A stretch of DNA of 64,000 nt from Vigna angularis (GCF_016808095.1 NC_068979.1:26803960-26867959), one strand, 5' to 3'. Counted from the stretch's first letter, positions 1-12,967 are shown. A program made the numbers and translations. The notes: generated by a model from the letters alone, not told the origin.

Positions 1-40
1 ATGTCTTATGCAATTCTCTTATCTTTATTATATTTATTAT

Positions 41-118
<78 letters not shown>

Positions 119-1619
119 GATATTGTAAATTTAAAGCTTTCGAAAGAAGTTTACACACTCTTTGATATTCACTTTAAATATTTATTATTATCTCAAGTGC
201 TATGTTATATAATGAACAATAAAAAATGTATAAAAGAAACATGGATGAAGATATGAAAAAGTTCAAACGGATAACAAGTTTCAAAAATTAACATGCAAAA
301 AATATTTATGATGTATGGTATCTTATAGAATATTATTAGATATATTCTTTTAATAAGTCACATAACATTTTTTTTAGATGCACTCAAGACTTTCTATTTG
401 AATAATTTTACGTATCCAATACTCGAACTTAATGCCAGTTAATTTGGAATAGCATCATACTAATTAATTAATATGGTCAAATATATGGTTTCTTGATATC
501 TAAATATGGTTCCTATTTTCCTTTTCAAAATTTTATGTATTTTTTCATAGACAAAATAGATAGATTATTTATCTTTACAATTCACGAAATAAATAGGAGA
601 AAGATGCTAAATATTGTTCACTAAAGGAGAGACACTTTAATAACCGTATTAGTTTTTGACTAAATAAAGATAGTATTATATTTTGCTAATATTGTTAACC
701 ATCTATTTTTAAACGGTGAATCCATATAAAGATAAAAATATTCTTAATGCTATACAAATATAGCTGATGTGTGTCATTGCTTGAATTAATAACAAAGTAT
801 GGTAAAGTATTTATAATAACACGTTAAATATAATGATGACTAAGTTTTAAATATAATATATAAGTAAAAATAAATTAATGTTTTATGATTTTTAATTCAT
901 AGAATTCATTAAGTTAAACTTATTTTTCACTATTATTAAGATTTTTTCAATGTTTTTCTCTTTTATCACTAATGATAGAATGTGATTTCCTTAATACATA
1001 AAAATCAGAAGCTGTAAAATTTTATTTTATCAATCTACATTTTCCAAATAAAAAATAATATTATTTTGACAAAGTAACAAATTTTTACACATATTTTACA
1101 TTTACTATTTTATTCTTTAATCTCTCTTTTCTTATAAATATAAAAATTAATTTTTTAATGACCAAATACTCTTAAAAATAAATTATCAACCGGTGTAAAA
1201 AAAATTATTTTCTTAATTCAATTTAGGAAAAAGAAGTTTAAAGAAAAATTTAGTTTCACTTCTAGAAGCTTTGGTAAAACCAAAAATTGACTATTGACTT
1301 GTATCATCCATACCAAAGCGTTCGAACCGAACCGCAGGTGATCCTTCCCTGCGGTTGGTGAAATTACAGTTCATTCAGTGCAAAGGGAAAGTTGTTTGGT
1401 CTTGCTCCTTCTCACCTCACATCTTCCACGAAGATATTTCACTGTTAACACCAACAACACACCCAAAGCCTCAATCTTGTTCAGATCCCTCGCACCCTTT
1501 CCCATTCAAATTAGGGTAAAATTGAATCATCCATCACTTTGCATTCATGCAGTTTCTATTTTTGTTTTCCAATTTTCAATTTTAATTTCTTCATCTTTTC
1601 GATCAAAGGGTGTGGCAAG
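1..1619. other. Intergenic and 5' flank of VTI1
   Basis: This stretch is AT-rich and has no convincing coding sequence. It opens with a long AT dinucleotide run at 44-115. The last 300 bases become richer in C and T, as is usual for a plant promoter and 5' leader, and lead into the VTI1 start codon. A short GC-containing palindrome (ACCGCAGG...CCTGCGGT) lies near 1330-1356. I see no other gene or RNA here. Confidence 0.6.
44..115. repeat. (AT)n microsatellite
   Basis: An uninterrupted AT dinucleotide tract of about 72 bases. A short open frame across it is a low-complexity artefact. Confidence 0.95.
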
Positions 1620-4600
1620 ATGAGTGAGGTTTTCGAAGGGTACGAGCGCCAGTACTGTGAGCTCTCTGCTAATCTCTCCCGCAAATGTAGTTCAACCTCG
1701 CTTGTTTCTGATCAAGGTGCCTTCAAAATCCTAATTTTATTGTCGTTTAATTCACCCCTTTTTTCGTTTATCGCTTATTTCTGTGTTGCGTTTGGTGTCT
1801 TGAACTGCCCCTGTTGCTTTCTTGCTGTGATTAGCTCGGAACGCATCATAGGATGCATATCTGGCTCAAGAGTTCGTGTGTTGGGAAATGAATTTTCTCT
1901 TAGCTGAACCCCTCATAAACCATGGCTATGAGAAGGGAAACTAGGGTTTATTATTCAAAATTTGTTGTGCTTGATTGTTTAAGTGTCAAGATTTGGTCAA
2001 AGCTAGTAAAAGTCGTTGTTTTGTCGTGTTCAATGATTTTTGTGCGACTTCTATGTGATTCGATGAAGTTTACTATATTGTTGGTCAGTTAGGCTAATTA
2101 TACTACCGAGACTAGTCATGTTCTTGGATTTCTCAGATGTTTGCTTGTTGCTGTTGTCCTAAACGGTGATCCCTGGTGACATCGATGGTTCACGTGTTTC
2201 TTTTGTTGATAATAGTGTTTACGTTACTTGATGAAAGTGAAAACTTATAAAATTTTTTGGAGGATTTTATCTACTGTGCTTCGAGCCAGACGTTTTCTGG
2301 ATTCTGCTTATGTAACATGAAGATGTATGATGGCTTATTATTTAATGTTAAATTTTATGTACTGATTTTTTAATCAACACTATTCAGAACAGAAGCTGCA
2401 GAAGTTTTCTGAGATCAAAGCAGGACTGGATGACGCTGATGTCCTGGTACTAAGATGAATGTTTTCTTATGTGTTCGTGCTATATTTTTTTTTATTGGTA
2501 TTAATTATCTGAGATTCATTTTCTATATCACTCTTCTCCCTCTTCAGATTCGGAAAATGGACCTTGAGGCAAGAAGTTTGCAGCCAAGCGCAAAGGCAAT
2601 GCTTCTTGCAAAGTTGAGGGAGTACAAATCTGATCTAAGCAACTTGAAAAAGGAATTTAAAAGGCTAACATCACCTAATTCTGATGAGGCTGCCCGTGAA
2701 GAATTGTTGGAGGCTGGCATAGCAGATACTCATTCGGTAGATTTGGAACCCTAGATTGTATTACTTTATGGCATCCTTAGTGAAAATAGTTTATGGCTTT
2801 GTTGGTTAGAGATATGAAATATCTTCATTAACAGTTTAAACTTTTTGGATAGTTAGTCCTTCCTTGACATGGTATCAAAGCTTTTACGACCAAGTTGTCT
2901 AGAGTTTGATAAAAAAAGTTTAGTTTCAGCATGAGATAGTTGCATTATCTTTGCTTCAAATATGTTAGAAATATAATGTAAAACTATAGGAGATCCCATA
3001 CGGGCTAGAGATATGATCAAATTTGTAAGGTTGAGTTAGGCCTATCCCACTTTCTAAGAATAATCATTAGTGTGTCTTCAGATAGCAACTTAAACTTTTG
3101 GAATAATTGGTTCATGATAGTAACTGTATTACCTTTAAGGTATTTCAAATGACAATGTTTTTATTGAGATATTTGTTATAATTAGAGAAATTGTCCATTA
3201 ATGTGATCAGGGAAATTATACCATCTTTCTGTTATTCTATTATTTCTGTAGGTAGATTGATTTTTGTCCTTGATTCTAATCCCTAAACTTATGAGCTTGA
3301 TTCTGTTAGCCCTGTATATGAATATATGACTGGGAATAAACACTATTCTTAAATTTCAACATTGTATTAGAGCAATACAGTCCTTTGACCTACCCATCAT
3401 TGTTTCATTGCTATGCTTCTTAAAATTCTGAGTTCTACTTTAATCTCATGATTATTCTTGCAAATTAATCATCTTCCATGCTGTGTCAACCTCCAACATC
3501 TTGTGACATTTTAAATCCCCTTTGTTAAGTTATTGATTCCTACAAGTTCAGCTGTCTTCCAGCTGTGTTATTCATTCCAACCATATCTTTTGCCATCTTA
3601 GCCTCCACCTTGCATATTACGATATTACTAGTGTGTTTCAGACAATTGTTTTGCTACGCATTCTATTGCCATATTTCAAACACATTTTCAGCCACCTTTT
3701 TCTTCCTTTTTTAATCCTTGTTTTGTTCTTTGTTCTGATAACATTTTTCATTGGTCGTGCTCTTGCACTCGTGTTTCTGTCTCAGGTCTTATCTACTTTG
3801 CCATTCATACTATAAGCATGATTTGAATAATTTTTTGTCATTGCAACCAATCCTCTATTATGTCATTGTTCTTATAGATTTTCTCTTTTGTTTCAAGTCA
3901 TACACTATGAGATCAGAGACATCAATCTACTCACATGACTTTACCAAAAGTATCAGTTGGCCCTTCTATAGTCTGAAAGAATCGTCACAGTCCCTTCATT
4001 TTCAAATCTCAAATTATGTAGTTTGATTTCTTTTATTTAAAGAGGATATTTGTTACTAGTTTAGATCTTAATTTGAGGGGGTCTGCTAAGATATTGCAGG
4101 AAACATTTTTCAGATATTTGTTATCATTAGGGAAATGATGTCCTAAATTTATGAGATGGATTCTACGTCTTATGTATAAAATATAGGTACAGTGCTGTCA
4201 TCATTCTTTCGTTTCAACATTTTTTATTTGTTGATTGCTTGTATAATTACAGCATGAGATAGGTGGACCTGTGCATTGTCTACACTTCAAGCCCAAAGGC
4301 TTTTGCATGGAGGGACATGCTTGGAATATAACATAGTTTGTCATTTTAGAGTCTTCACATAATAGCTTAAGATTTTGGGAAGGTTGGTTCATGTCGTAGC
4401 TATCGTTAAAGCTCTAAAACAAGTGATCTTTTGATTGATTGAAAGATGATTGACCAAAGTAGGAGACTTTTAGAAACTATTTACTAAAAGGAGGCTGTTT
4501 TAAAACATATTACCAAAGTGTGATGTTTTTTACTGTTTACCAGATCAATTCGCTAGTCAAAGCAGCAAGTTCAGTGTCACATCAGTGTTCACATATTCTT

Positions 4601-6434
4601 TTAAATTGGACAGATAGTCTATGTAACGTGCCATGCATGTCACATGGATGACTAATCCAATTTTTTTAAAAAAATATAAATGCTGTAGTGGTACTGAACT
4701 AGCTACTTTGGCAGCTGGATTGACCTTGTCAATGGCCAAAACTGTCCTAGGTTGGTAACGAATCAAAACGGGCCCTTCTAATAATTAGTTTCTGTAAGTA
4801 CCCTACTCTGACTAATTGACCATTGATCGAATATTTTCATAATTGCACTCTAATTTTCGCCTCTGGTTTACTACTTATTTTCACTGTTATGTTTCCCTTT
4901 TTTAGTAATTCATGTTGGGGTATTTAATGTTTTGTCTGTAGCCTCTTTAATTTGCTATCCAATTAGTTCCTTAACACCCGTTGATGTTTGAAGAAATAGC
5001 TGTGTTTTGTCAGTTTGATCAGTTACCTTTGCCAGTTTAATTGCAGGCTACTATTACTTGAGTATTTATGGTAGAATTCTTGTTAACAACCTGTGAATTA
5101 TGACATTAATAAAGTATTATTGTTGTTGTTATTATTAAGCATGTCATATATATCTGGTTAGTAGGGTTGACAAATTGGATGGATAGGATCTATTTTATTT
5201 CAGATTAAGGGACCAGATGAAAAAAAAAGTCCATCAATCCATTTTGATCCATTAAAAATTTAATAAAAGATCTGATCCATTTAATAAAAGTCAAATTCAT
5301 CCATCCATTGACATTTTTTTCCTGGATGGATTAAATAAATTTTTAAAACAAATTAAAAAATAAAGTTTGTAAAACAAATTTAAAAAAAAAAAAACATTTT
5401 TGAAAACTTTTGGCAAAAATTAATTTAAGATAGATTTAATCATGAAAAAAGTTTATTGATTTTGATTGTATTTATAGAGATGATTCCTTAATCATCCCAT
5501 AAAACTAATTTGATATAAACCAATTTTTTATATTTTTGTAATGGATGAATTTGATGGATTTTCTTGTGGATGGATAGGATGAATGATGGATAAATGGTTT
5601 GTTTTGCCACCCCTAATAGTCATTGAGAGTGTTATGCTTGTGATGAGAATAGGTTTGCTTGTTTCTTGCAAATAAGGTTGCAGACGTGTGCATATGCATA
5701 TCTTGGGCTCTGTTTTATATATACTGAGAGTGCAGCTTAGATGCATATTTTTGCTTTCGGAATTATGAAATTAGTAGGCTTTTGCAGTTGGTTCCACCTG
5801 TAAGCCATGTAAACGGTTCTGATGTTATTCTATTTTTTGGTTGGGAAATATGGATAACATTGCAGGCTTCTGCTGATCAGAGAGAAAGATTAACTATGTC
5901 TGTGGAGAGATTAAACCACTCCAGTGAGAGAATAAGGGAGAGCCATAGAACCTTACTGGAGACTGAAGAACTTGGTGTTTCCATCCTCCAGGATTTGCAC
6001 AGTCAGCGAGAGACTCTATTGAACTCCCATAAAAGGGTATGTTGACATGTGTAAGCTATTTTTTTAAAAGTTGAATTCTGATTATGTGAACTTTAGGTTG
6101 TTTTAGTCCTTTTTTCATGAACTAGGAAAGAATCATGAGATGATCTTTATTATCTGAGAAGTATTAAAACCAATCATGACACTTATTTGGGGAACAAGAT
6201 TATGAACCTCATTCAACTTAACAAATGCAATGAGAAGTTGTGATGATTATTGGTTGATGGTCATGTTTCCTTGCGTTGCAGCTTCATGGGGTAGATGATG
6301 CTATTGACAAGAGTAAGAAGGTTTTAACTACCATGTCACGGAGAATAACTAGGAACAAATGGATCGTTGCATCTGTGATTGGAGCTCTTGTTTTTGCTAT
6401 AGTTGTTATTCTTTTTTACAAGCTATCTCATTAG
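1620..6434 (+). CDS. VTI1: Vesicle transport v-SNARE of the VTI1 family (VTI11/12-like)
   Basis: The coding exons are 1620-1716, 2388-2446, 2548-2736, 5866-6036 and 6282-6434, giving 222 residues, which matches the ~221 of plant VTI11. All junctions are GT..AG and keep frame. The N-terminus reads MSEVFEGYERQYCELSANLS, the conserved start of plant VTI1 proteins. The N-terminal three-helix domain follows (KMDLEAR, LREYKSDL), then the Qb-SNARE coiled coil from about residue 118 (ASADQRERL, LETEELGVSILQDLHSQRE). A C-terminal anchor of about 19 hydrophobic residues ends at YKLSH. From family knowledge, VTI1 proteins are tail-anchored Qb-SNAREs for fusion at the trans-Golgi, prevacuolar compartment and vacuole. 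Intron 3 is 3.1 kb and carries degenerate repeats. I cannot tell the VTI11 from the VTI12 lineage by eye. Confidence 0.95.
2860..4400. repeat. Degenerate LTR-like fragments in VTI1 intron 3
   Basis: The motif TGGTATCAAAGC at about 2870 is one base away from the usual plant retroelement primer-binding site for initiator tRNA-Met. Two further stretches, about 2928-3120 and about 4250-4400, resemble each other: both have CAGCATGAGATAG, an AACTTAAAC/AGCTTAAGA block and GGTTCATG. They look like decayed copies of one legume LTR family. No coding domains remain and the ends cannot be defined. Confidence 0.35.
5163..5614. mobile_element. Candidate hAT-type MITE in VTI1 intron 3
   Basis: The segment begins AGGGTTGACAAA and ends with the near-complement TTTTGCCACCCCT, so it has imperfect terminal inverted repeats of about 12 bp like those of plant hAT-derived MITEs. 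It is about 450 bp long, AT-rich, and has several GGATGGAT/ATCCATCC subrepeats near its ends. There is no coding capacity, and I could not confirm an 8-bp target duplication. Confidence 0.5.
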
Positions 6435-8064
6435 CTTATAAAATCATAAAAGATATGACAGAATGGAAGCAATGTTTAATGCTTTTATGTACTTGGTTGT
6501 ATATAGGAAATGTATGGACATAGGTGGCGTTATCATATATCCCTGCAATTATTTCGCCTCTGTTATTTTTAAGATTGGAAAGTTTTCAATGATATACCTT
6601 GCTTTTTATGCTCTTAATTATGTTTTTCTTTTGAACTGTAAGAACAATTACTTAATGCAAGTAAGTCTGTTCGAGTATACTCTTTTTATGACATGATGTA
6701 TTTGTAGTAGCATATCTGAAGTTCATGATTTCCAAATCTTTGTGCTAATGCCGTGTGCGAGTGCCTTGTTCATTGCCTTAGCTGAAGTGTTTACCTGAAA
6801 AGAAACTTTTTGCGGAATATGCAACTTCTATTACCTTCTCTTTGTGCTAATTCTTTTTGTGAAACTTATTAAAATAAGTCAAAAAGATTTATAGAAAATG
6901 TCAAAATTATGCTACATAATTTCATTTCATAAAGCGACGAAATTCATATATGTAACAACTCTTATTTATCAAAAATCACTCATTTTGTTCAAATATAAAC
7001 AAAATAACTACTTTTTACACTAACGGAACAAGTTAATTAATGTAATTTAATTATATTAACCATCATGTTTAAAAAATAAACTCTTTAAAGGGTCATTTTT
7101 AAAACTTGATAAAACAAAATAACATACTAATTAAGAGTGTATGTTTACGGATATTTTTCGCAATAGCACACTTTGTCTTTTTAATTTCCCACATAGATAT
7201 TATTTATGATATTATTTATTGTGATCACACACTTTTTGGCTAGTTTAGAATTCGAGTAAGGATCGGCCGAATTTCTATCTTTATTTTGTCATCCCATATC
7301 AATCGAGACAAAATGAAGGTGGGAATTTGATTACCCATAACCCAAATTCTGAATTAGCCAAAAAAAATATACGTAAATATTATATACAATGTGCTATGTG
7401 AAACATTAAAGAGAGTGTGCTTTGACGAAAAAAAATATCTATATTTATGATATTATTAAATAAAATAAAAAATAGTTAAAGCTTGTTTATATTTAAGTTT
7501 ATTAAAAAATTTGATCTATATAATTGAGTAAGGAGAAAATATTTTATTTGCAAACTAAAATATAAAGAAGATAAACTAAAGTTAACATTAATTAAAAGGA
7601 TTGGTAATATATTCTGATTATTAGATTTTTTTTGTTAAAATGTTATTCACTTAAACTTGATATCGAGAATAACAAGATTAGAGTAAGACTTTAAATTAAT
7701 TAAAAATTGTTTTAATAATTATGTCATTAAGTGAATAAAAATGGTTGAAATATTTTGAGTCATAGTTGTTGGTAGGAAGAATAACCAAAAAACATGGATC
7801 TTGAAATAGCGTGTAAGTTACAGTAGCGGCGATAGGAAGCACGTAGTAGTGAATGTGAACGTGTGTGTAGAGTACAAAATGATCACGAACTGAAATATGA
7901 ACTGAAACTTAGAACAAGTAAGATCCACGTGGACCCCACTTAACAAAAAATCTTGTTTCCCAATTTCCCAAACTCAACTCCAATTTTTCCTTTGCTTTTC
8001 TTTTCTTCCTTTCCTAATTTCTCTTCTCTCATCTTCATCTCCAATCCAATCCATTCCAATTCTC
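6435..8064. other. Intergenic region between VTI1 and the DUF3110 gene
   Basis: This contains the VTI1 3' region, a foldback element (listed separately) and AT-rich sequence. The last ~130 bases are strongly C/T-rich (7950-8064) and are probably the 5' leader of the next gene. No further gene is visible. Confidence 0.55.
7150..7439. mobile_element. Long foldback element (inverted-repeat MITE-like)
   Basis: The two halves are imperfect reverse complements over almost their whole length. The left end is GATATTTTTCG...AGCACACT and the right end is AGTGTGCT...CGAAAAAAAATATC. Inside, TTTTTGGCTAGTTTAGAATT pairs with AATTCTGAATTAGCCAAAAA. At the centre, ATTTTGTC and GACAAAAT flank a loop of 16 bases. 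The arms are about 135-140 bp. No ORF is present. It is either a foldback MITE or the product of an inverted duplication. Confidence 0.65.
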
Positions 8065-9947
8065 ATGGATTCCCTTCCTTCCGTCTCGCCCTCCATGGTC
8101 CTCCCTCCCAGCCACCCTTTCCGCCGTCTCCCTCCGCGCTTCCTCTCTGCCCGAACCCGAACTCGCCGCCGCCACCTGTCCGTCTCCTGCACACTCGCCG
8201 GCGACGGCACCGACGACGACCTCGAAAGGGCTCTCCACATGGACGGCGCCATTCCACGCACCTCCAACGAGTTTGTCAAACGCGTCTCCTCACGCGCCTA
8301 CGACATGCGCCGCAACCTCCAGCAGTCCTTCGATTCCAGCAGCTACGACGGTACTACACACACCTTCTCTTTCCTTTTCTTGCATAAACATTGGTTGGGA
8401 GAGCTAAAATGTATGACTAACCGTAGTGATCTATGGATGATTTATCCTTATTCTTATACCTCCAAAATTAACTTTTATCTATGTGTAGGGATTAGAATTT
8501 ACAGTTGCATAACCGTAGTTGTAAGGAGTAAAACTTGAAGTAAAGATTGTCATAATGACTAAGTGCATAGTTGTTCTACCCTTGAAATAAAATTAAAGGG
8601 TGAAAGAAAATTGTTGTTAATGTGTTGTTTATATTTCCTTGATTTTTATTCAGTTTTAGATGCCAACCCTTGGAGAGAGACTTCGAAGGCCGTGTATGTA
8701 CTCACGCAAAAGGAAAATCAATTGTGCACAATGAAGACCCGCAGAAATAGAAGGTTGGGTTAATTAGAGATTGGATATGTTGTGTGCTTTTTCTTAGTTA
8801 TTGTGTTTGGCATTTCTCGTAGCTGAGTTTGCTTTTTCCTGTGACAGTGAGGTTGAAAGAGAACTGGGATTGTTGTTTTCTAAAGGAGGCAAGTGGGGAT
8901 CTGGAATTGGAAATCAGTCCAAACAGGCGAGGGGAGGGACTACTAAGTTTCAAATGCTTGTGGAAGATGTTAGAGAGGGAGTACTGGTATGTGTTCTATT
9001 ACACATGATATTGTGATCCAATTTATATTCATCAAACATGTGGGGAACATTTTTTAATGTGCGAAAACGTCGAAATATTATGATATATGTGTTTACCTTT
9101 TGTTTGAATTCAATCGTTATATATATGATTTCTTCAATTTGAAGCCACTTTTTATAGGGTATTTGGTTAGTGCAAACCAGGACGCATGTAAAAAATGCAG
9201 TTCTTCCTATTAGAATTGGAGAATGGTTTTAAGAAAGGATCTGCAACTGAAAAGCCTCAACCTCAATGTTAAATGTCTTGATGTATCCACTGTTGCTATT
9301 GTGACCCCATCCGCTGCATTTACTTGTAATTTCTCACGATTTCAAGAAATTAAACAGTGACCATAATTTAAAATCTTAAATTGGATTTTCCAACTGGAAA
9401 ACTTACACAATCTCCCATGCAACTTTTCCTATACATATCATAAAATCGAAACCCCAATTTTGATTGAAGAACAACGGAAACAATATCTGCAGAAGAAGTA
9501 CATCTAAGTTATGTCCCTAAATGCAATGAAACAATCTTGTGTCCATAACATATTGCATGGTTTATTGTAATTTTCAATCTATTGGAAGATAATTTAATCC
9601 ATTACAATGTGACAATATGGTTGCAGGTATTTGAAGATGAAAATGAGGCAGTAAAGTATTGTGACTTGCTGGAAGGAGGTGGTCAGGGTTGTGAGGGTGT
9701 TGCCGAGATAGAAGCCTCATCGGTACAAATAACTAACCAATTATCATTTGTCACTGTTCTTTCTGTTGCTTGGAAACAATGTACCACAACAATTGCTTTG
9801 TTCTTGCAGATATTTGATCTTTGCCAGAAAATGAGGGCTCTTGCAGTTCTATTCCGCAGAGGGAGGACACCTCCTCTTCCTGAAAGTCTTAAACTCAATC
9901 TGCGAGCTCGTAAAAGGTCCCTTGAAGATCAAGATGATTTGATGTGA
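8065..9947 (+). CDS. Predicted plastid-targeted DUF3110 family protein
   Basis: The exons are 8065-8350, 8654-8753, 8848-8986, 9627-9722 and 9810-9947, giving 252 residues. The first ~45 residues are rich in Ser, Pro and Arg and poor in acidic residues (MDSLPSVSPSM, RTRTRRRHLSVSC), as in a chloroplast transit peptide. From about residue 105 come AVYVLTQKENQLCTMKT, a variable insert (KGGKWGSGIGNQSK), then VFEDENEAVKYCDLLE. That pattern, a VYVL strand followed by an FEDE.dA..y...LE helix, is what I recognise as the DUF3110 fold known from cyanobacteria and plastids. The C-terminus (PPLPESLKLNLRARKRSLED) is basic and polar. Its role is unknown to me. The start is the first ATG after the C/T-rich leader and gives the transit-like N-terminus. 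Confidence 0.8.
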
Positions 9948-10600
9948 AATTCATATTCCCTTTTGATGAGAGCAAGCATCTGTGCTAATTGCTAATATTC
10001 TTAGCCCCCAAAGGAACAAAATATGTATATTCATAGAAATTCATTCATCATATAATTGAAAATAATATAGCATGTATATGATTGTTCAATGCTTATACTC
10101 AATGCATATGGTAACAAGAAAAATTACGGTTCTCCAATGCTTGTGCTTACTTAAAAAATTAAAGTATTTTGAGAATTGATTTTTGTTAAATTATAAGTTA
10201 TGAAAAGATGTTTCAAAATAATTAATTTTGTCCGAATGTAAGAAAAACATAAATATTTGGAATATGTATGAACCTGAAAGAAAAAGTTGTTAAAAAAAAG
10301 CAACTATACATTATATAAACATTTTATTTTTCATAAAACCAACTAAAATTAAAGCAAATTTTCTTAAGCATGTTGTTAGACACCTCTTGTATGGAGATTG
10401 ATAGGTAAATAAAATGTAGTTGCATTAGTAGTTTAGTTTAGGCCATTTGTATGCATAATTATATTAATTGAATCATTTTATTAAGCATTATAGTTGTTTC
10501 GGATTATATAGTTGGATTTTGTGTTTTTTCTTTGTTAATAGGTGTTTTGTGCGGGTTAAAATTACAAATCAGGAAGAATAAGTGCTTAAGATGTAAAGGA

Positions 10601-10815
10601 AACCAGAGAACGTCACAATTGAACTATGGTTTTTTACCCAACCTGTAGATTTGCTTCAGGAGATTAAAACTCAAAACCAGAGAGTTCCATAACTGAGCTG
10701 CGGTTTTTTCCACTACCTGTGGATTTAACTAAGGTGTGCAGAATGGAAACCAGAGAGGTTCACACCCAGATTGTGGATTTTTCCATGAACTGTGGAAACT
10801 GTCAGAGCAGTAATC
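10601..10815. repeat. Three imperfect ~74-bp tandem repeats
   Basis: Units begin at 10601, 10675 and 10748 with AACCAGAGA. Each contains a TATGG/TGCGG/TGTGG-TTTTTT-like block followed by an ACCTGTAGATTT, ACCTGTGGATTT or AACTGTGGAAAC block. The spacing is 74 and 73 bp. The units have diverged considerably. They resemble the subrepeats often found in retroelement LTRs or untranslated regions. No coding frame continues through them. Confidence 0.7.
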
Positions 10816-12244
10816 AAGCTCTGATATTAAGTGGAATTAAATATTAAAGAAAAAAACAGAAAAACAAAACAAAAAGAGACCGTTACTAAGAGAAGTAACA
10901 GACCAATTCCACTAATTTCTTTTTCTTCTTTGGTGATTTTATTTTTCCAGTATGCAAAACTAATTTCCTTTTGTTAGAGAATTGATGTAATACTTTGATT
11001 ATAACTTCTGAACCTTTTCAATTGATGTTTCATTAATTTTAATTTATCCAGTGCTCTATTTATGTTTTGAATGTCTTTCTCTATGAGCAGTTTCACAATT
11101 GGGAAATTGGAGATTGCTTGCGATTGTAAATAGATTGCAATTGAGATGGTAATTGTTCTTCATAACTTCATTAAATTTTATAACTGGCCTAAGGGATTGG
11201 GGGTTAGAATTTGATGAATACGTTTGCCTATCTAAGGGATTAGGGGTAAACAAGCTCTTAATAAACTCAATTAGATAATTATAATTTGCATATCAATTGG
11301 GAAGGGTTAAGAATTTATATGAAAGCGTACATTGTTTATTTTAATTAAATTTTTGTCATTTGTTTATGTTCACTATTTTACTTTGGTTGCTCAAAATTAT
11401 ACGAATTAGTAATCTAGTATTCAACTATTTCAATTTTAGAGGACGATATTTTATTACTACAATAACAATTGGTACACTTACCAAATTGTTTATGAGAGAT
11501 CATGTTAATAAGAAATCCCTTGGATGTTGCTTACTGTTGGAACATTAAATACTATCGATTAAACCCTAATCTGGTTCTTGAAGTATTAATTTTGAGCATA
11601 GCTTATTTAGTTCCAGAACTATTTAGAAAATAAAATAATTGCTTTTGACATAAAATCAATGGTTTGTTTTTATATATTCATTTATATATAAGCTACCTAT
11701 CACTACCATGTGGCAATACATTGAGTGCTGGTCCTATTTTTTAGGTTTATGAAAGATGTGTGGATAAGTTTCTCAATAAAGGAGATAAAAGAAAAACGAC
11801 AAAAATGAAATAATTTTTTCGTTAGCTAAAACTTACGTATAAGTTAAAAAAAGAAAGATGAGAATTGAGAGAAGTTATTAGAGAAAACTTCTACATTTTT
11901 TTATATAATTTTAGCATCTAAAAAAGTATAATTTTTTTTCTCAAAAATATTTATGATGAACTTTGTACAAAAAACACTAAACAAAATAAGGGTTCTCCAA
12001 AATACTTTTATTAGATAGTTTTGATTTGATTTGGCATGATATGATAAAATGAAAGAGAAAATATTTATTTCAAAAGTTTATTTAACTTTTTTTTCTTCTT
12101 AAATTTATAGAATAGTATAGCAACAAACAATAATCTCAGACTAAATTAATTGTTTAGTCCAAATGAAAGCATGATTTGATCCCCTTTGGTGGATCAGCAC
12201 GACCCATTTCTTAATGCAGTGTGAACAAAAGTTCTCCACTTAAG

Positions 12245-12246
<2 letters not shown>

Positions 12247-12287
<41 letters not shown>
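12247..12287. repeat. (AT)n microsatellite
   Basis: An uninterrupted AT dinucleotide run of about 40 bases in the VIK upstream region. Confidence 0.95.
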
Positions 12288-12289
<2 letters not shown>

Positions 12290-12967
12290 CAACATTTTAA
12301 TATCATTTTTGTAATTATTTAAAATTATTTTATAATTAATAATAATAATTATAAATACTGTCATGAATCACAGTAAAAAGAAGAAGTAAATAATATTAAA
12401 ATATTATAAAAGAATGTTTTTAAAATATAATTATCTCAGTGTATATATTTTGTATATATATATTTTGATATTGAACTTTCGGGATCTCTAAATATTAAAT
12501 TAGTAAAAGGAGCACGAAAGGTGACATAGCTATACCCCACACCTGATCCTAAAAAAAACAGAAAAACAAAATGCTTCGAAGTGAAGATAATATTTAAAAA
12601 TAGAATTCGAATACGGAATTTAATTTAATCACGATACAGTTGATTAACTAAAGTGTAATGCACTTGAATAAATAATATTTAAATTCCGAATACAATAATT
12701 AATTCATTCGAAAAAAAAATTGACAGTTGAATTAGTAAACGCAGAATAACTAATAAAACTGATAAGAGAGCCAAAAACTTCACAATCACATGACACCAAC
12801 AAACTAGAAATGAGAAGAAACAAAGCCACAAATTAACACATTACACATTACAGCGAACCGTTTTCTGATCTTCAATTTCATTTGAAAATTTTGCAGCTTA
12901 TGATTTCCGCGTTGCATTTCGCGAGTAGTAATCAAAACATAGCAATTGAAGAGGGCGGCAACCGGCA

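Larger units (their letters stand above)
9948..12967. other. Intergenic region between the DUF3110 gene and VIK
   Basis: No coding gene is visible here. The region holds the three-unit repeat at 10601 and an AT microsatellite at about 12247-12287 (both listed separately). The rest is AT-rich sequence with only short chance frames. Confidence 0.55.

Noticed and set aside
8..256. 82-residue open frame across the AT run
   Set aside because: It is mostly Ile-Tyr repeats from the AT microsatellite, with no domain and no gene context.
7974..8279. Minus-strand frames over the DUF3110 gene start
   Set aside because: They are complements of the GC-rich first exon and leader. The + strand product has a transit peptide and spliced continuation.
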